Source of the DNA: Iris pallida
Taxonomy: Eukaryota; Streptophyta; Magnoliopsida; Asparagales; Iridaceae
DNA: 64,000 nt
Reading direction: 5' to 3'
NCBI GenBank assembly: GCA_029216955.1
Contig: JANAVB010023996.1
Location: 15,346,490 to 15,410,489, forward strand
The notes under the pieces were generated by a model, which saw only the letters and a program-made list of their open reading frames with translations, had not been told where the DNA came from and did no database searches. Each line of letters opens with the position of its first letter. Positions within the stretch are counted from its first letter, which is position 1. Made by a program: the position numbers and the translations under genes. Of this stretch, positions 11,442-21,560 are shown one piece after another.

Positions 11442-12399
11442 TGTAGGAACGAAATCGTAAAGCAGAATACTCTAGAGTGGGGGTGAATAGAGTAGGCAGC
11501 AGAATATTGCTAATTAAAAACTTGTTAGCAGTTAGATCACAGATAAAATAATAATCACAAAAAGTAAATGATAGAAATTAAAAGAGATCAGAAAGCAAAT
11601 GCAAACACCGAGATTTATACTGGTTTCCCTCTTTTGAGGACTAGTCCAGTCGGATGAACTCTAGCTTCCAGTTGAATCCACTATTGAAAAATCCTGTAAG
11701 TTTTCATACGAAGTCCTTGCAACTTCTACAGACGCGAGCTTTGATACAAAGAACTCGACCAACTTCAATTGTGAAGAGTTGAATCTTCTATCAAGTCTCT
11801 GATTACAATCGCTCTGAAACTTCTAGTCCGTACCGCACTGGCAAATCGACTAGAGGATTGTAACTGGCTTAGGATTTAAAAATGAAAGCTTTTAGAACTC
11901 TTTGGAAGAATGAAAGCTTAGGAAGAGAAGAGATTGAAAGTGAATTGGTGATCTGAAATGATCGAAATACTTCTCTATTTATAGTTTTTCCAAAGACAGA
12001 ACTCTGACAGAATTCGGGCAGAATTCAGACAGAACTCTTTGTAACAAACCGTAACTGAAGGATGACCAAGTTCAAAAACCCAACGTTCACTAACATTCCA
12101 AATGGCCGAACTCGGCCCGAGTTCTCCTGGGGTTCTGCCAGTTCATTTTTGGAGAAAATAAATTTTGGAGTTTTGAAAAAATCCTTCAGAAGCTTTTTTT
12201 AAAAAGAATGTTTTTCAAAAACGTAGGTTATTTTTAAAAGAATAGGATGATTTTGAAAAACGTTTTAGGATAGCCTATTTGCCAGTACGACTCGGTGTAC
12301 AATGTATTCCTAGACTCAATAAAATAAAAAATTATATAGCGTAACATGAAGTACATTCTAAATGGCAAACAGCTTCAGTCTTGAACATTATTGATATCC
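11442..12399 (-). repeat. Sirevirus-like LTR in minus orientation, lacking its first about 43 bases
   Basis: Read on the minus strand it has U3, a TATA box and an R/U5 that ends with TTCACCCCCACTCTAG and then GATTTCGTTCCTACA, the usual look of a Sirevirus LTR end. The U3 carries the inverted repeat GAACTCGG-C-CCGAGTTC at 12108-12124. Its missing beginning appears to sit at the far right of the insertion (18916-18874). Together the two pieces would make one minus-strand LTR of about 1.0 kb. Confidence 0.75.
11975..11984 (-). promoter_or_regulatory. TATA box CTATAAATAG of the minus-oriented Sirevirus LTR
   Basis: On the minus strand the box lies about 125 bases downstream of the GAACTCGG inverted repeat and about 530 bases before the LTR end, a normal position for a Copia LTR promoter. 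Confidence 0.65.
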
Positions 12400-12400
12400 A

Positions 12401-13273
12401 TTGTTGGGCATATGGCATGAAAGTGAAGCCAGCGACTCAGAAGATGAACAATCAGACGACGCTGCAAATGTGTGCTTGATGGCTTACGATCAGGTAATCA
12501 CTAATCCTCTATTTGACCTTTATGATGATTTCACCTTTGAGCAACTAGGAGAGGCTTTCAGTGAACTGTTAGATGATTACAGGAAACTGCATAGTAAATA
12601 TAAAACCTTTAAAAAAGTACTCAAAGAGTACAAAGGTGAAATAGGAAGACTTACCGACCTACTAGATCATGTTAGAGATAGTGACTCTTCAAATGAGTCT
12701 GGTGAGCTTTCTTCTATTAAATTGTTGTTACACGAGACTGTTAAGCTATCCGAAGAAAAAGACCATACTATTGTCCTGTTAAAGGAAGACCTATCTAAGG
12801 AAAGAAAGAGTCTCCAGTGTGCACAGGTCAGATTAGAATCACTCACATCTGATTATAATAGATTATATGACACTTCTAAAAAGTTAGAAATAAGTTTAGG
12901 AAAACGGCCTGAAGTTGCTGCTTCCTATTCTAACACGTGTCAATTACCGAATCATCGGAACACGCCCAACACTGCCAGACCAAACCATACCAAGACTATG
13001 CCCAAGAAGACTAATAGGCATGCATTCTTCTATACTGGAATACCAAAACCTACCAATCATGCACCTCACACTACTTTCAACACTCAACATGTTAAATGTC
13101 ATTATTGTGGCCTTATTGATCATATATCTTCTGCATGTAGAATCAGAAAGTTAGTAGATTTAAATGTTTATGCAAGGATACCGAAAACTCACCAGTCAGG
13201 ACCCTACAAGAAATGGGTACCAAAAGTTTCATCTGTAAATTGTTTTGTAGGTGGGACACCCTTCACATGCTAG
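12401..13273 (+). pseudogene. Copia gag, C-terminal part with CCHC zinc knuckle
   Basis: Gag packages element RNA. Only the C-terminal half is here. It begins with an acidic stretch (SEASDSEDEQSDDAANVCLMA), continues with a Glu/Lys-rich segment likely to form coiled coil, and contains one CX2CX4HX4C knuckle (CHYCGLIDHISSAC) at 13097-13138. The listed start is not genuine, since the sequence is cut at the junction with the inverted LTR near 12400. The frame ends a few codons into the gag-pol boundary, and pol continues in another frame. This is either a disabling frameshift or, less likely, a programmed one. Confidence 0.85.
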
Positions 13274-16200
13274 GAGCAAATGGATCCTCGACAGCGGTTG
13301 CTCACGGTATATGACCGGTGACGCTTTATTATTTGTAACACTGTCGAAGAGGAATAAAGAAGGATACGTCTCCTTTGGTAATAATTTGAGAGGGTACATA
13401 ATCGGTATCGATGACATTGGTAAGACTCCCTATCCAGTGATTAAAGATGTTTGTCTTATTACCGAGTTAAAACATAATCTTCTCAGCATAAGCCATTTAG
13501 CTGATCACGGTTATGGCATTAACTTTGTAAAAGATAAATGTACTATTATTGATAGTTCAACTGGCAGTACTATATTTGAAGGTATTAGGGAAGACAATAT
13601 ATATGTATTCTATTTGTTTGAAGATGCTAACACAGCAGGTAGATATTTGATGGCCAAAAACATTGAGACTCAACTATGGCATATGAGACTCGGTCATGCA
13701 AACATGGATACAATTTCAAGATTATCTACGAAGAAGTTGGTACGCGGCTTACCAGATATTTCTTTCAAGAAGGATACGGTATGTAGTAAATGTGAAAAGA
13801 ACAAAGCTACCAAATCTGTATTCAAATCTAAGAACGCTGTAAGTACCACTAGACCTTTACAATTGTTGCATATGGACTTATTTGGACCCAGCATAATTGC
13901 TAGTCAAGGTGGTAAGTTATATGTATTTGTCATTATAGATGACCTCTCTAGATATACATGGATTTATTTTCTTGCACGCAAGAATGATGTATTATCAGAA
14001 TTTGTCACCTTTTGCAAGAAAGTATAGAATAAAAAAGGGTTCATGATTACTCGCATTTGTAGTGATCATGGCGACGAATTTGAGAATGCAGAATTCAAGC
14101 AATTTTGTGACACACATGGTTATCTGCATGAATTCTCTTGCCCTAGAACTCCACAACAAAATGGAGTTGTGGAACATAAGAACAGAACTCTATCTGAAAT
14201 GGCTAGAGTTATGTTAAACCAGTTTAGTCTATCTAGATATTTTTGGGCTGAAGTTGTAAATACAGCTTGCTATATTCTCAATAGGGTTCTAATTCGACCT
14301 ATATCGAAGAAGACTCCCTATGAATTATGGTTTGATAGAACACCAAATGTTTCTTATTTTAAAATCTTTGGTTGTAAATATTTTATTCTTAATACCAAAG
14401 ATAATTTGAGTAAATTTGATGAAAAGGCCGATGAAGGTATATTTTTAGGTTATGTAGCAAAGAGCAAAGGATATAGAGTCTTTAATAAAAGAACCATGAT
14501 CATTGAAGAATCTATCAACGTCAAGTTTGATAAGCTAAATCAATACTTAGACAATGATGACAATGAAGACATAATCGCACCAAGTACAGCTACTGTAAAA
14601 CCTTTACACAAAGATACATAACCATCACATCGGGCATCAGATGAACCTCCAAGCAAAGAAGCCGGAACTAGCAATCTTGAGACTGCACCAAAAGAGATGA
14701 AATTCTTGGCTAGTCATCCAAAGGACTTGGTAATTAGTGAGATTACCAAGGGTGTAAGTACTCGTTCCTCTAATAAAGATATAGCTTCTTGTGTTGCTTT
14801 TGTCTCGCAGTTTGAACCCAAAAATATTGATGAAGCATGTAGTGATAATTTTTGGTTAGATGTTATGCAAGAGGAATTAAACCAATTCGAACAGAATCAA
14901 GTTTGGGAACTTGTTCCCAAGCCTATTGATCATCCGGTCATTGGCACCCGATGGGTATTCCGAAATAAACTGAACGAGAATGATTTAGTGACTCGTAATA
15001 AGGCTCGACTCGTAGCTCAAGGATACAATCAGGAAGAAGGTATCGACTACGATGAGACTTACGCCCCAGTTGCGAGATTAGAATCCATTCGCATGTTATA
15101 TGCATTTGCATGTTTTCATAATTTTAAGTTATTTTAAATGGATGTCAAAAGTGCATTTTTAAATGGTTTTATAAAAGAAGAGGTTTATGTAGCTCAACCA
15201 CCCGATTTTACTGATTTTAAATTTCTTGAACATGTTTTCAAGTTGAAGAAAGCATTATACGGTTTGAAACAAGCCCCTCGTGCTTGGTACGACCATCTAA
15301 GTACTTTTCTACTTGATAACGGTTTTTCAAAGGGAAAGGTTGACACTACTTTGTTTATAAAATCTTTGAATAATAATATTCTTTTGATTCAAGTTTATCT
15401 AGATGATATTATCTTTGGATCTACTGATGAATCTCTTTGTCAAGAATTTTTTAAGTGTATGCAGAATGAGTTTGAGATAAGCATGATGGAAGAACTGAAA
15501 TTCTTTCTCGGACTGCAAATCAAACAAACCAATAATGGGACGTTCATAAATCAAGCAAAATACACAAAAGATCTATTGAAGAAGTTCGACATGGAAGCAG
15601 CAAAACCCCTTAGCACTCCAAAGGCGACTTCAACCAAGCTTGATATTGATGAACAAGGCAAACCTGTCGACATACGTAAGTATCGAGGTATGATCGGTAG
15701 CTTACTATATTTAACTGCTAGTCGACCAGACATTATGTTTAGTGTTTGCTTATGTGCACGTTTTCAAGCTAATCCTAAGGAATCACATTTGTGCGCAGTT
15801 GAGCGTATCTTCCGTTACCTTAAAGGTACTTCTTCTGTCGGCTTATGGTATCCCAAAACCACGTCGTTTGACCTAACCGGTTATTCCGATACTGATTTTG
15901 CTGGATGCAAAGTAGATAGAAAAAGCACTAGCGGCACATGTCATTTCCTAGAAAAAGCTCTAGTATCTTGGTTTAGTAAAAAGCAAAATTTTGTTGCATT
16001 ATCAACAACCGAGGCTGAGTATATTGCCGCAGGACGTTATTGTACACAAATTTTGTGGATGAAACAAACCTTAGAAGACTATGGATTGCATTTTTCATAC
16101 ATACCCATTTTCTGTGATAACACTAGTTCTATTAATTTGACTAAGAATCCTGTATGTCATTCTCGTACTAAACATATCAAGATTCGACATCATTTTCTTA

Positions 16201-16330
16201 GAGATCATCAACAAAATGGAGATATAGACCTTGTATACATAGACACACAGAATCAATGAGCTTACATACTCACAAAACCTTTAGCGGAAGATCGTTTCAA
16301 CTATTTACGTCGAGAATTAGGAATTTTAGA
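13251..16330 (+). pseudogene. Copia pol (protease, integrase, RT, RNase H) with several stops
   Basis: The domains appear in Copia order. The protease has DSGCSRYMTG near 13290. Integrase has its HHCC region (RLGHANMD ... CSKCEKNK, 13690-13805) and a DDE core with Asp in HMDLFGP, Asp in CSDHGDEF (about 14060) and Glu in the NGVVEHKNRT block (about 14170). Reverse transcriptase has MDVKSAFLNG and YLDDIIFG (about 15400). RNase H has the KSTSGTCHF and TTEAEYIAA blocks and the TKPLAEDRF tail near 16275. In-frame stops are at 14025 (TAG), 14619 (TAA), 15135 (TAA) and 16257 (TGA). The first three fit Gln codons changed by C to T. The domain order marks it as Copia, and the downstream ORF and LTR style as Sirevirus-like. 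Confidence 0.92.
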
Positions 16331-16682
16331 TATCAATAATATTAATTAATTTTGTTTTATTAATTATTTATTCGATACTCATAAACTGTTTTCAAGACAA
16401 GCCCAAAAAGAGTCTGTCTGTCACCACGACTACGGTCGAAGCGAAGCGGTATTTAAGAGTTCCCCGGTGAACCTCTATTAGCTGGGACAGTACTCCTACA
16501 GCTAATCTGAAACAGATGCTAAGTAAAGAATATTAATTTGTAAAATAATATTAATTATATTATTTTGAGATTTAAAATTACTAAACTTTGAATTAAGTAT
16601 TTGAAACGAATTAATGAAAAAGAATGTGGCCTTATTTGATTTTTTTATATATATATATCCAGGCAACCCTTTGGCGAATTAG

Positions 16683-16735
16683 GCCCGAGTACGGTTCGAA
16701 TTAGGCCAGAGTTCGGCTGGGTATATATATGTACC
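16683..16735 (+). promoter_or_regulatory. Promoter-like stretch before the third ORF
   Basis: The words GCCCGAGTACGG and GCCAGAGTTCGGCTGG are followed at once by a TATA run (GTATATATATGT, 16721-16732) about 250 bases before the ATG at 16981. The minus-strand sister copy has the same arrangement, and the LTR U3 carries related CGAGTTC words upstream of its own TATA box. A separate transcript for the third ORF is inferred, not shown. Confidence 0.5.
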
Positions 16736-16980
16736 AGCAAAAACCCGAGGCTTCATTCTTCTTCATTCTTCCCCACATCCTCATAACAGCAGCAGCGCGC
16801 CTCCAAAACCCTAGCTTCTTCTCCTTCCTTGTTCTTCCAATCCGAGTGGAGTTTCTCGTCAAAACTTTAGATTCGTGCGGAGAACGTCATCCTCTACAAC
16901 ATATCCAATTCTTGGAAGGTATAATCCCTTCTTTCCTCCACTTTTCAATACTGAGGATTTCTAGAATAACTTAGAAAAGA

Positions 16981-18248
16981 ATGCCTAAGTTCAATCCCTT
17001 CAAGAGGAAGAAGACCAATGCCAGTGAAGAGGCATCGTCTTCAGATCCACATACGGATTGCCTTTTTTCTCCGGTCCAATCGGATGATGGTGCGTCGGTA
17101 AAACTTCCGATCAAGCTTTATTGTGGTATGCCGACTTCATCATGCGTACTATTTGCTCCGGATCGCCGATTAAGTGGACTGTCTTTCCGGATCACCGTCC
17201 TTACTTTGAGACATTAGGGTTACAATATTTTGTCACCTTACAATTCCCCATTGCCACTAATTCTATTATATTATTCTATTGTAATTTTGTGTTAGACACT
17301 TTTACCGCGAGGACACGTGTCAAAGGAATAGATATCGAATTCACTGATAAAACGTTAGCAGAAATCCTTGGTATCCCAAACGATGGTGCCCTGCTCGATG
17401 ACATCACTGATTTTGATTTCCCCGATGGCACGACACTCGTTAGTTTTAAGAATGAACTTTGTGCACCCGCACGCATTCTTCTTGGAAAGTTTAAGGCTAA
17501 TAACTTGAACTTGTTTAACTACGAATTATATCGCATCATCTATTCCATCTTACTTCCAAAATCCACTTCTAAAGATGATGTCACTGCACTTGAGCTTTCT
17601 GCATTTTATCATATTCTTAAGGGGATTCCTTTTTCTGCCCCTAAGACTGTCATCCAGATGATGGGTAGATGTCGCGGGAGAGACCGCAACTTATCTTATA
17701 CGATGCTTATTCCTCACATTTTTTAAAGATTTGATATTGACCTATCTACTTGTGCTGTCGACCCCGAGCCCAAGTTTCTCAAACTCTCTCGTCGTAGCAT
17801 TGCATCTGTTCCTCCACCTACTGTACCTACTCCTCCTGCACCTACTCCCACAGCTCCCACAGCACTTGTTCCTCCTCATTCTTACCCTATGACATTTGAG
17901 GGTATCCATCAGCACTTATCAGATCTGCAGTCTTTTTATGTTGAGACCTCTAGGGAATACGAGTTCCGTGATGTGACTCAGTTCCAGGTGATTGCCAACT
18001 CATTCGTCGATCTGAGTTTTGTGCAGACGGGTCATTCTGCTAGCTCTCTACCTCGAGACCCTTCTGTTTCTGGCTACCGTATTGACGACGAGGCGGTCCA
18101 CTCTCTATTCCAGCCAGAAAATGCCTATGATTGGTATCGTACTGCTCGTGCCCCTCCTCGAGACTATATCGGTGAGTTTTACGCTGGCGCCACTCCTCGT
18201 ACTTCTGGCGCTGGTACTTCTAGAGCTGGTCCTTCTGGATATGCTTGA
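16981..18248 (+). pseudogene. Third ORF of the Copia element (putative plant transposon protein type), broken
   Basis: The ORF starts with MPKFNPFKRKKTNASEEASS, a basic and Ser-rich N-terminus. After a frameshift near 17125 it continues in another frame with TICSGSPIKWTVFPDH, a hydrophobic segment, and then a VKGIDIEFTDKTLAEILGIP block. That last block resembles the putative plant transposon protein domain (RGxxxxFSPxxINxxLGLP style). A TAA at 17724 interrupts the frame. It resumes with a Pro/Thr-rich linker (17815-17885) and a C-terminal segment ending in a Gly/Ala/Ser-rich tail at 18248. It sits where some Sireviruses carry an env-like ORF, but I see no signal peptide or fusion features. 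Function unknown. Confidence 0.65.
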
Positions 18249-18830
18249 GCTGCAGCTGATGACGTTGATGATGATGATGATGAGTTTTGAGATGTTAGAT
18301 TATTAAGACTGTTACTATTGTTTATGTTTACTTGGAAATGCTCTGACATTCCAAGATTTTATCAGTACTCATTCTTTTTATTAGCACTTTTTTCTATTAT
18401 GTGACTATTCATTGATATGGTTTTTATTTATGCCTCAGTTTTGGCATCTTAGTCTATTTTTCAGCACTTTATTTGTTTCAGTATTATTCTTGCACTTTAT
18501 TAAATACTGCATGTGACAAATACATGCCTGTGTTGTTCTATAGTCTATCTGTTTCTCTTACTATATTTACTATTTATACCATGCTTGTCATGATTATTTA
18601 TTTTTATTGTGTTTCTTCACTGTTTGTTACTTATGCATTGATTGCGGGGGAGCTTTCTCTTTTGCAATTATTTTGCTAAGTGACAACGGGCAAGAAATAA
18701 GGATCTAACATTTTTTTTCGTTTAAGTGAAATACAGGTTATGAACAATTTCTTTTGATTACTATTTTGAATTGATTCCAATCTTAGATGTTATATCGACA
18801 AGGTTTGTCAATTATCAAAATGGGAGAGTT
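18249..18830 (+). other. 3' untranslated region of the Copia element with two purine-rich tracts
   Basis: This T-rich stretch has no gene. It contains GCGGGGGAG near 18645 and TGGGAGAG at 18821-18828. The second lies directly before the LTR start TGTTGG at 18831 and is the likely polypurine tract for plus-strand priming. Doubled tracts have been described for Sireviruses. Confidence 0.65.
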
Positions 18831-18916
18831 TGTTGGCCCATTGGTCATGGTCAAACCTGATTTTAATAATTGATCAACTATTAAAATCAGGTTTGACCAT
18901 GACCAATGGGCCAACA
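18831..18916. repeat. 86 bp palindrome made of two opposed LTR starts
   Basis: The two 43-base arms (18831-18873 and 18874-18916) are reverse complements with a single mismatch and no spacer. The centre is TGATCA at 18871-18876. The left arm follows the polypurine tract, as a 3' LTR start should. The right arm ends in CCAACA directly at the TSD. The structure is a head-to-head joint of LTR starts, or a foldback. Confidence 0.9.
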
Positions 18917-20673
18917 GCTGGCCGCTGCGGAGGGGCACCGCGAAGGCGCGGACTGGTGGCTGGAGTCCGGTGCTCGAACGTACGGGCGGAAGAGGCTCGG
19001 CGCTGGAACTTGTCGAAGTCGTCGGATCTGGGCGATCCGGCTCGACGTAGAGGTCGTCATGGCGAGGTGGAATATGCCGGAGCAGATGCAGCTCCGAAGA
19101 CGGATGGGGGTCGCTGGGCACGGCCGGGAGTGCCGGGGTCGGGCAGTCGGCGGAGGTGACAAGGAGGTGGGTCCAGCGAGGGTCAGTGAGGCGGCACAAG
19201 GGAGCAGTCGGGTCGGCGATGGGGCAAACAGCGGGCGGCTGTTCGGATCTCGGTCGACGAGGACGGGACGAGGTGCGGCGGCGGACGACGCGGTGTGGGG
19301 TGGCGGCCATGCGGCTCCGCCTGAGCGAGCCGGAAGGAAAGATGGAAGCGGTGGTCGTACGTCCAGGGGCGGGAGCAGTGTTCGTCAGACGCATGACGGT
19401 GGAAGTGGCCAGGTACTATTCTGGTGGTCGGGGCAGCGAGCGGAGGACAGGTATGGATTTTCTGCCTCTCCTTTCTCAGCATGTGGTGGTTGTGTCATTG
19501 GCGGATTTGGGGTTTTTGGGTTGTGTGGTGGCGGGTGTTTGTGATGTTTAGACGGCAGCGGTGTACCGCGGTGGAGACGGGGGTTGGCTATGGCAGCGAT
19601 GCCGGACGTGGTGAAGGTAGCTGTGATGGCAATTGTGGAGGTGATGATGTGGTGTGGAGCGACGACGGCGACGGGGCAGCGGGTGTGTGGCAGTGAGGTA
19701 ATGGGGGAGGCAAGGTGACGCTGGCCGTGGACAGGCTGGGATCGGCGACCGAGACGGTACGACGGTGCTCAGGACTTGGATTAGGTTTAGGGTTTGTGGT
19801 CGGGTGGATTGTGTCGGGGTTTGTCCGACACGGAGAAAATTTGTATGTGTAAAAAGTGGAATAAGATATCTGGATGGGGGAACATGGACACGATGCACGT
19901 GGGTGAGATTTATTTGTGGAATAATACTGTGGAGAACTCAATGGGAAGCTCCCCTATATATAGGGTTGAGGAAATCCTTAGTAGATAAGGATTGAACCCA
20001 AATAGATAATTCATTTATTTAATATAAATTAAATTCAAATTTTAAATCTAGATAATATCGAATAATAATTTAATCTTATTCAAAAATCTATATAGAATTT
20101 ATAAAATTGCCATCCAATTTATTTGTGATAAAATTATTTAAAATTAACTTTTTATCACTTGAGAAATATGCTACAATATTAATTTCCAAAATCACAATGA
20201 ATATTTTTAAATATTGATAGGAAATATTTGGAATTATTCTTTGTATAATAAATAATTAAAGTGTCAAAATTATGAATAATACTTCAAAATACCTTTTGTA
20301 AAAAAATTAAGATAGTTAATAAAAATAAAATTTGAAAATTTAAATCGCCTACACGAATCAAATTTCGTGTACTTCGCATTCAACTGAAAGTATCTACGTA
20401 TATATATTATTTTTGAAAGCGGTATATTTAAATAAAAATTTCCACTAGTGCGACGAAAATTTCTATTTCAAACAAAACAAAAAAAATTATTTACTATACC
20501 AATATTGAAATGAACTGTATGTTTTCTAAAATTCATAAATAAGGCATTTTCAAACTATGTACCTCGCACATATTCGCGATCGACGAAATTTTGCGCACGA
20601 CGTTTAAATTCGAAAACAAAAATCAATACCAAATAAAATTTTAAAATCATAGTAAAAATTTAGGGGTTTTATA
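18917..20673 (-). repeat. LARD-like element, 5' LTR, second part (with GCTGG TSD copy at 18917-18921)
   Basis: The sequence continues the LTR interrupted at 11441 and matches about 6608-8344 of the other copy, including the GC-rich leader, the GTGTCGG hairpin near 19808 and the TATA box. It ends with GGGGTTTTATA at 20663-20673, followed by the outer TSD TTAGG at 20674-20678. Confidence 0.87.
19953..19964 (-). promoter_or_regulatory. TATA box of the split LARD LTR
   Basis: CCTATATATAGG is identical to the box in the other LTR at 7625-7636 and has the same flanks (CTCC on the left, GTTGAGG on the right). Confidence 0.6.
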
Positions 20674-20678
20674 TTAGG
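20674..20678. repeat. Target-site duplication, right copy (TTAGG)
   Basis: This pairs with TTAAG at 4391-4395. It fits the family sequence at this place in Copia pol better than the left copy does, so the left one probably mutated. Confidence 0.85.
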
Positions 20679-21085
20679 ACAAGCCTGATATCTAGCACAT
20701 AAACATACAGCAAATATAATGTCTGGACGACTAGCAGTTGAGTATAGTAAACTACCAATCATACATTTGTACTTACGTATGTCGGCTAGTGTACCGCTTT
20801 CATCTATATCAAGCTTTGTAGACGTTACTATCAGAGTGCCAATTGGTTTGACATTTTCCATATCGAATTTGTTTAGCAAGTCTTTTGTATATTTGGCTTG
20901 ATTAATGAATATCCCTTGTGAATGCTTAATTTATAGTCCAAGAAAGAATGTTAATTCTCCCATCATTCTCATTTCGAATTCACCTACATACACTTAGCAA
21001 ACTCATTACATAGCACCTCATTAGTAGCTCCAAAGTTTATATCATCTACATATATCTGTACTAATAAAATAGCTCCAAAGATTAT
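20679..21085 (-). pseudogene. Copia pol fragment: end of RT and linker to RNase H (right piece)
   Basis: The minus strand encodes IYVDDINFG (the RT active-site region, near 21040), then the NQAKYTKDLLNKFDME block and the IGSLLYSTASRPDI block, reading into the insertion site at 20679. It is the upstream half of the RNase H piece at 3823-4390. Several stops occur between 20900 and 21000. A small local duplication (GTAGCTCCAAAG plus TTATATCAT, about 21023 and 21071) lies at the broken upstream end, where the sequence changes to a Gypsy RT. Confidence 0.85.
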
Positions 21086-21109
21086 ATCATTAGTAGCTCC
21101 CATCAGTCC

Positions 21110-21439
21110 TTAATCTTGTAAGTGATCACCTCGTAAGCGGCCTTTGACAGTAATGACGTCAACGTAGCATTCGGCATTTTTCCGAAGGTGTTGGTAGAAG
21201 ATGGTGCTCATAGCTCGTTGGTATGTGATACCTATATTTTTCAAGCCAAAGGACATGACTGTGTAACAGTAAACCCCCTTTGGAGCCCTAAATGATGTAT
21301 GTTTCTCGTCCTCCGGAAATATCTTGATATAGTTGTAGCCCGAATATCTGTCCATGAAGGACATTTGTTCAAAGCCGCATATATTATCGATCATTACGTC
21401 GACGATCGAGAATAGGAACTCATCTTTCGGGCAGGCAGA
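21110..21439 (-). pseudogene. Tat-type Gypsy RT, central part
   Basis: The minus-strand frame has FMDRYSGYN, EDEKHTSFRAPKGVYCY, FGLKN and YQRAM, the core of a Ty3/Gypsy reverse transcriptase. The active site is degenerate: ECYVDVI stands where YVDD is expected. The N-terminal part of the same domain is at 36042-36461, and the two were separated by the CACTA element inserted at 21440. The C-terminal side is lost at about 21110, where the Copia fragment begins. Confidence 0.88.
21437..21439. repeat. TSD AGA of CACTA element 1, left copy
   Basis: The matching AGA is at 36042-36044. Three-base duplications are the rule for CACTA transposons, and the flanks on both sides belong to one Gypsy RT reading frame. 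Confidence 0.9.
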
Positions 21440-21560
21440 CACTACACCATATTGTTCAATTTCTAACGGACCCTTTTTTCACTTTCTAACAATCACAGCC
21501 TGTTAGAAATTACTAACTAGTTAGGTCCGTTACTATTCACCATAGCCTGTTACATATATA
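21440..21560. promoter_or_regulatory. CACTA 1 left terminal and subterminal repeats
   Basis: After CACTACACCA come TCTAACGGAC, TTCTAACAATC, CTGTTAGAAA, AGGTCCGTTAC and GCCTGTTAC, a set of TAACGG/CCGTTA variants in both orientations. By analogy with En/Spm these are the likely binding sites for the TNPA protein. Confidence 0.8.

Larger units (their letters stand above)
11442..18916. mobile_element. Sirevirus-like Copia composite with internally inverted structure
   Basis: This 7475-base insertion has perfect 5 bp TSDs and TG...CA ends. Its parts do not share one orientation. The left end (11442-12399) is a Copia LTR in minus orientation. The middle (12400-18830) is gag-pol plus a third ORF and polypurine tract in plus orientation. 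At 18831-18873 a plus-oriented LTR start appears, and 18874-18916 is the same LTR start in minus orientation. The 5' LTR, primer binding site and gag N-terminus of the plus-oriented part are missing. All frames are broken. Confidence 0.85.
4396..20673 (-). mobile_element. LARD-like Gypsy LTR retrotransposon, non-coding, with a nested Copia
   Basis: Two LTRs of about 3.95 kb (4396-8344, and 9635-11441 plus 18922-20673) flank an internal region of only 1.29 kb with no gag or pol. The right-hand LTR is split by a Copia composite. Outer ends are TGTAACACCCC on the left and GGGGTTTTATA on the right, a decayed version of GGGGTGTTACA. The orientation is judged minus, because on that strand the sequence next to the 4396-8344 LTR reads like the polypurine side of Tekay/Del Gypsy elements (GAGGACAAAATTC, then GGGTAGGAT, then the LTR). 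No primer binding site is recognisable at the other LTR. The element could never have moved alone; it would need proteins from a related Gypsy. Confidence 0.85.

Noticed and set aside
13097..13273. Gag-pol frame change in the Sirevirus-like element as programmed frameshifting
   Set aside because: The element is full of other lesions, and no clear slippery site was seen, so simple mutation is more likely.
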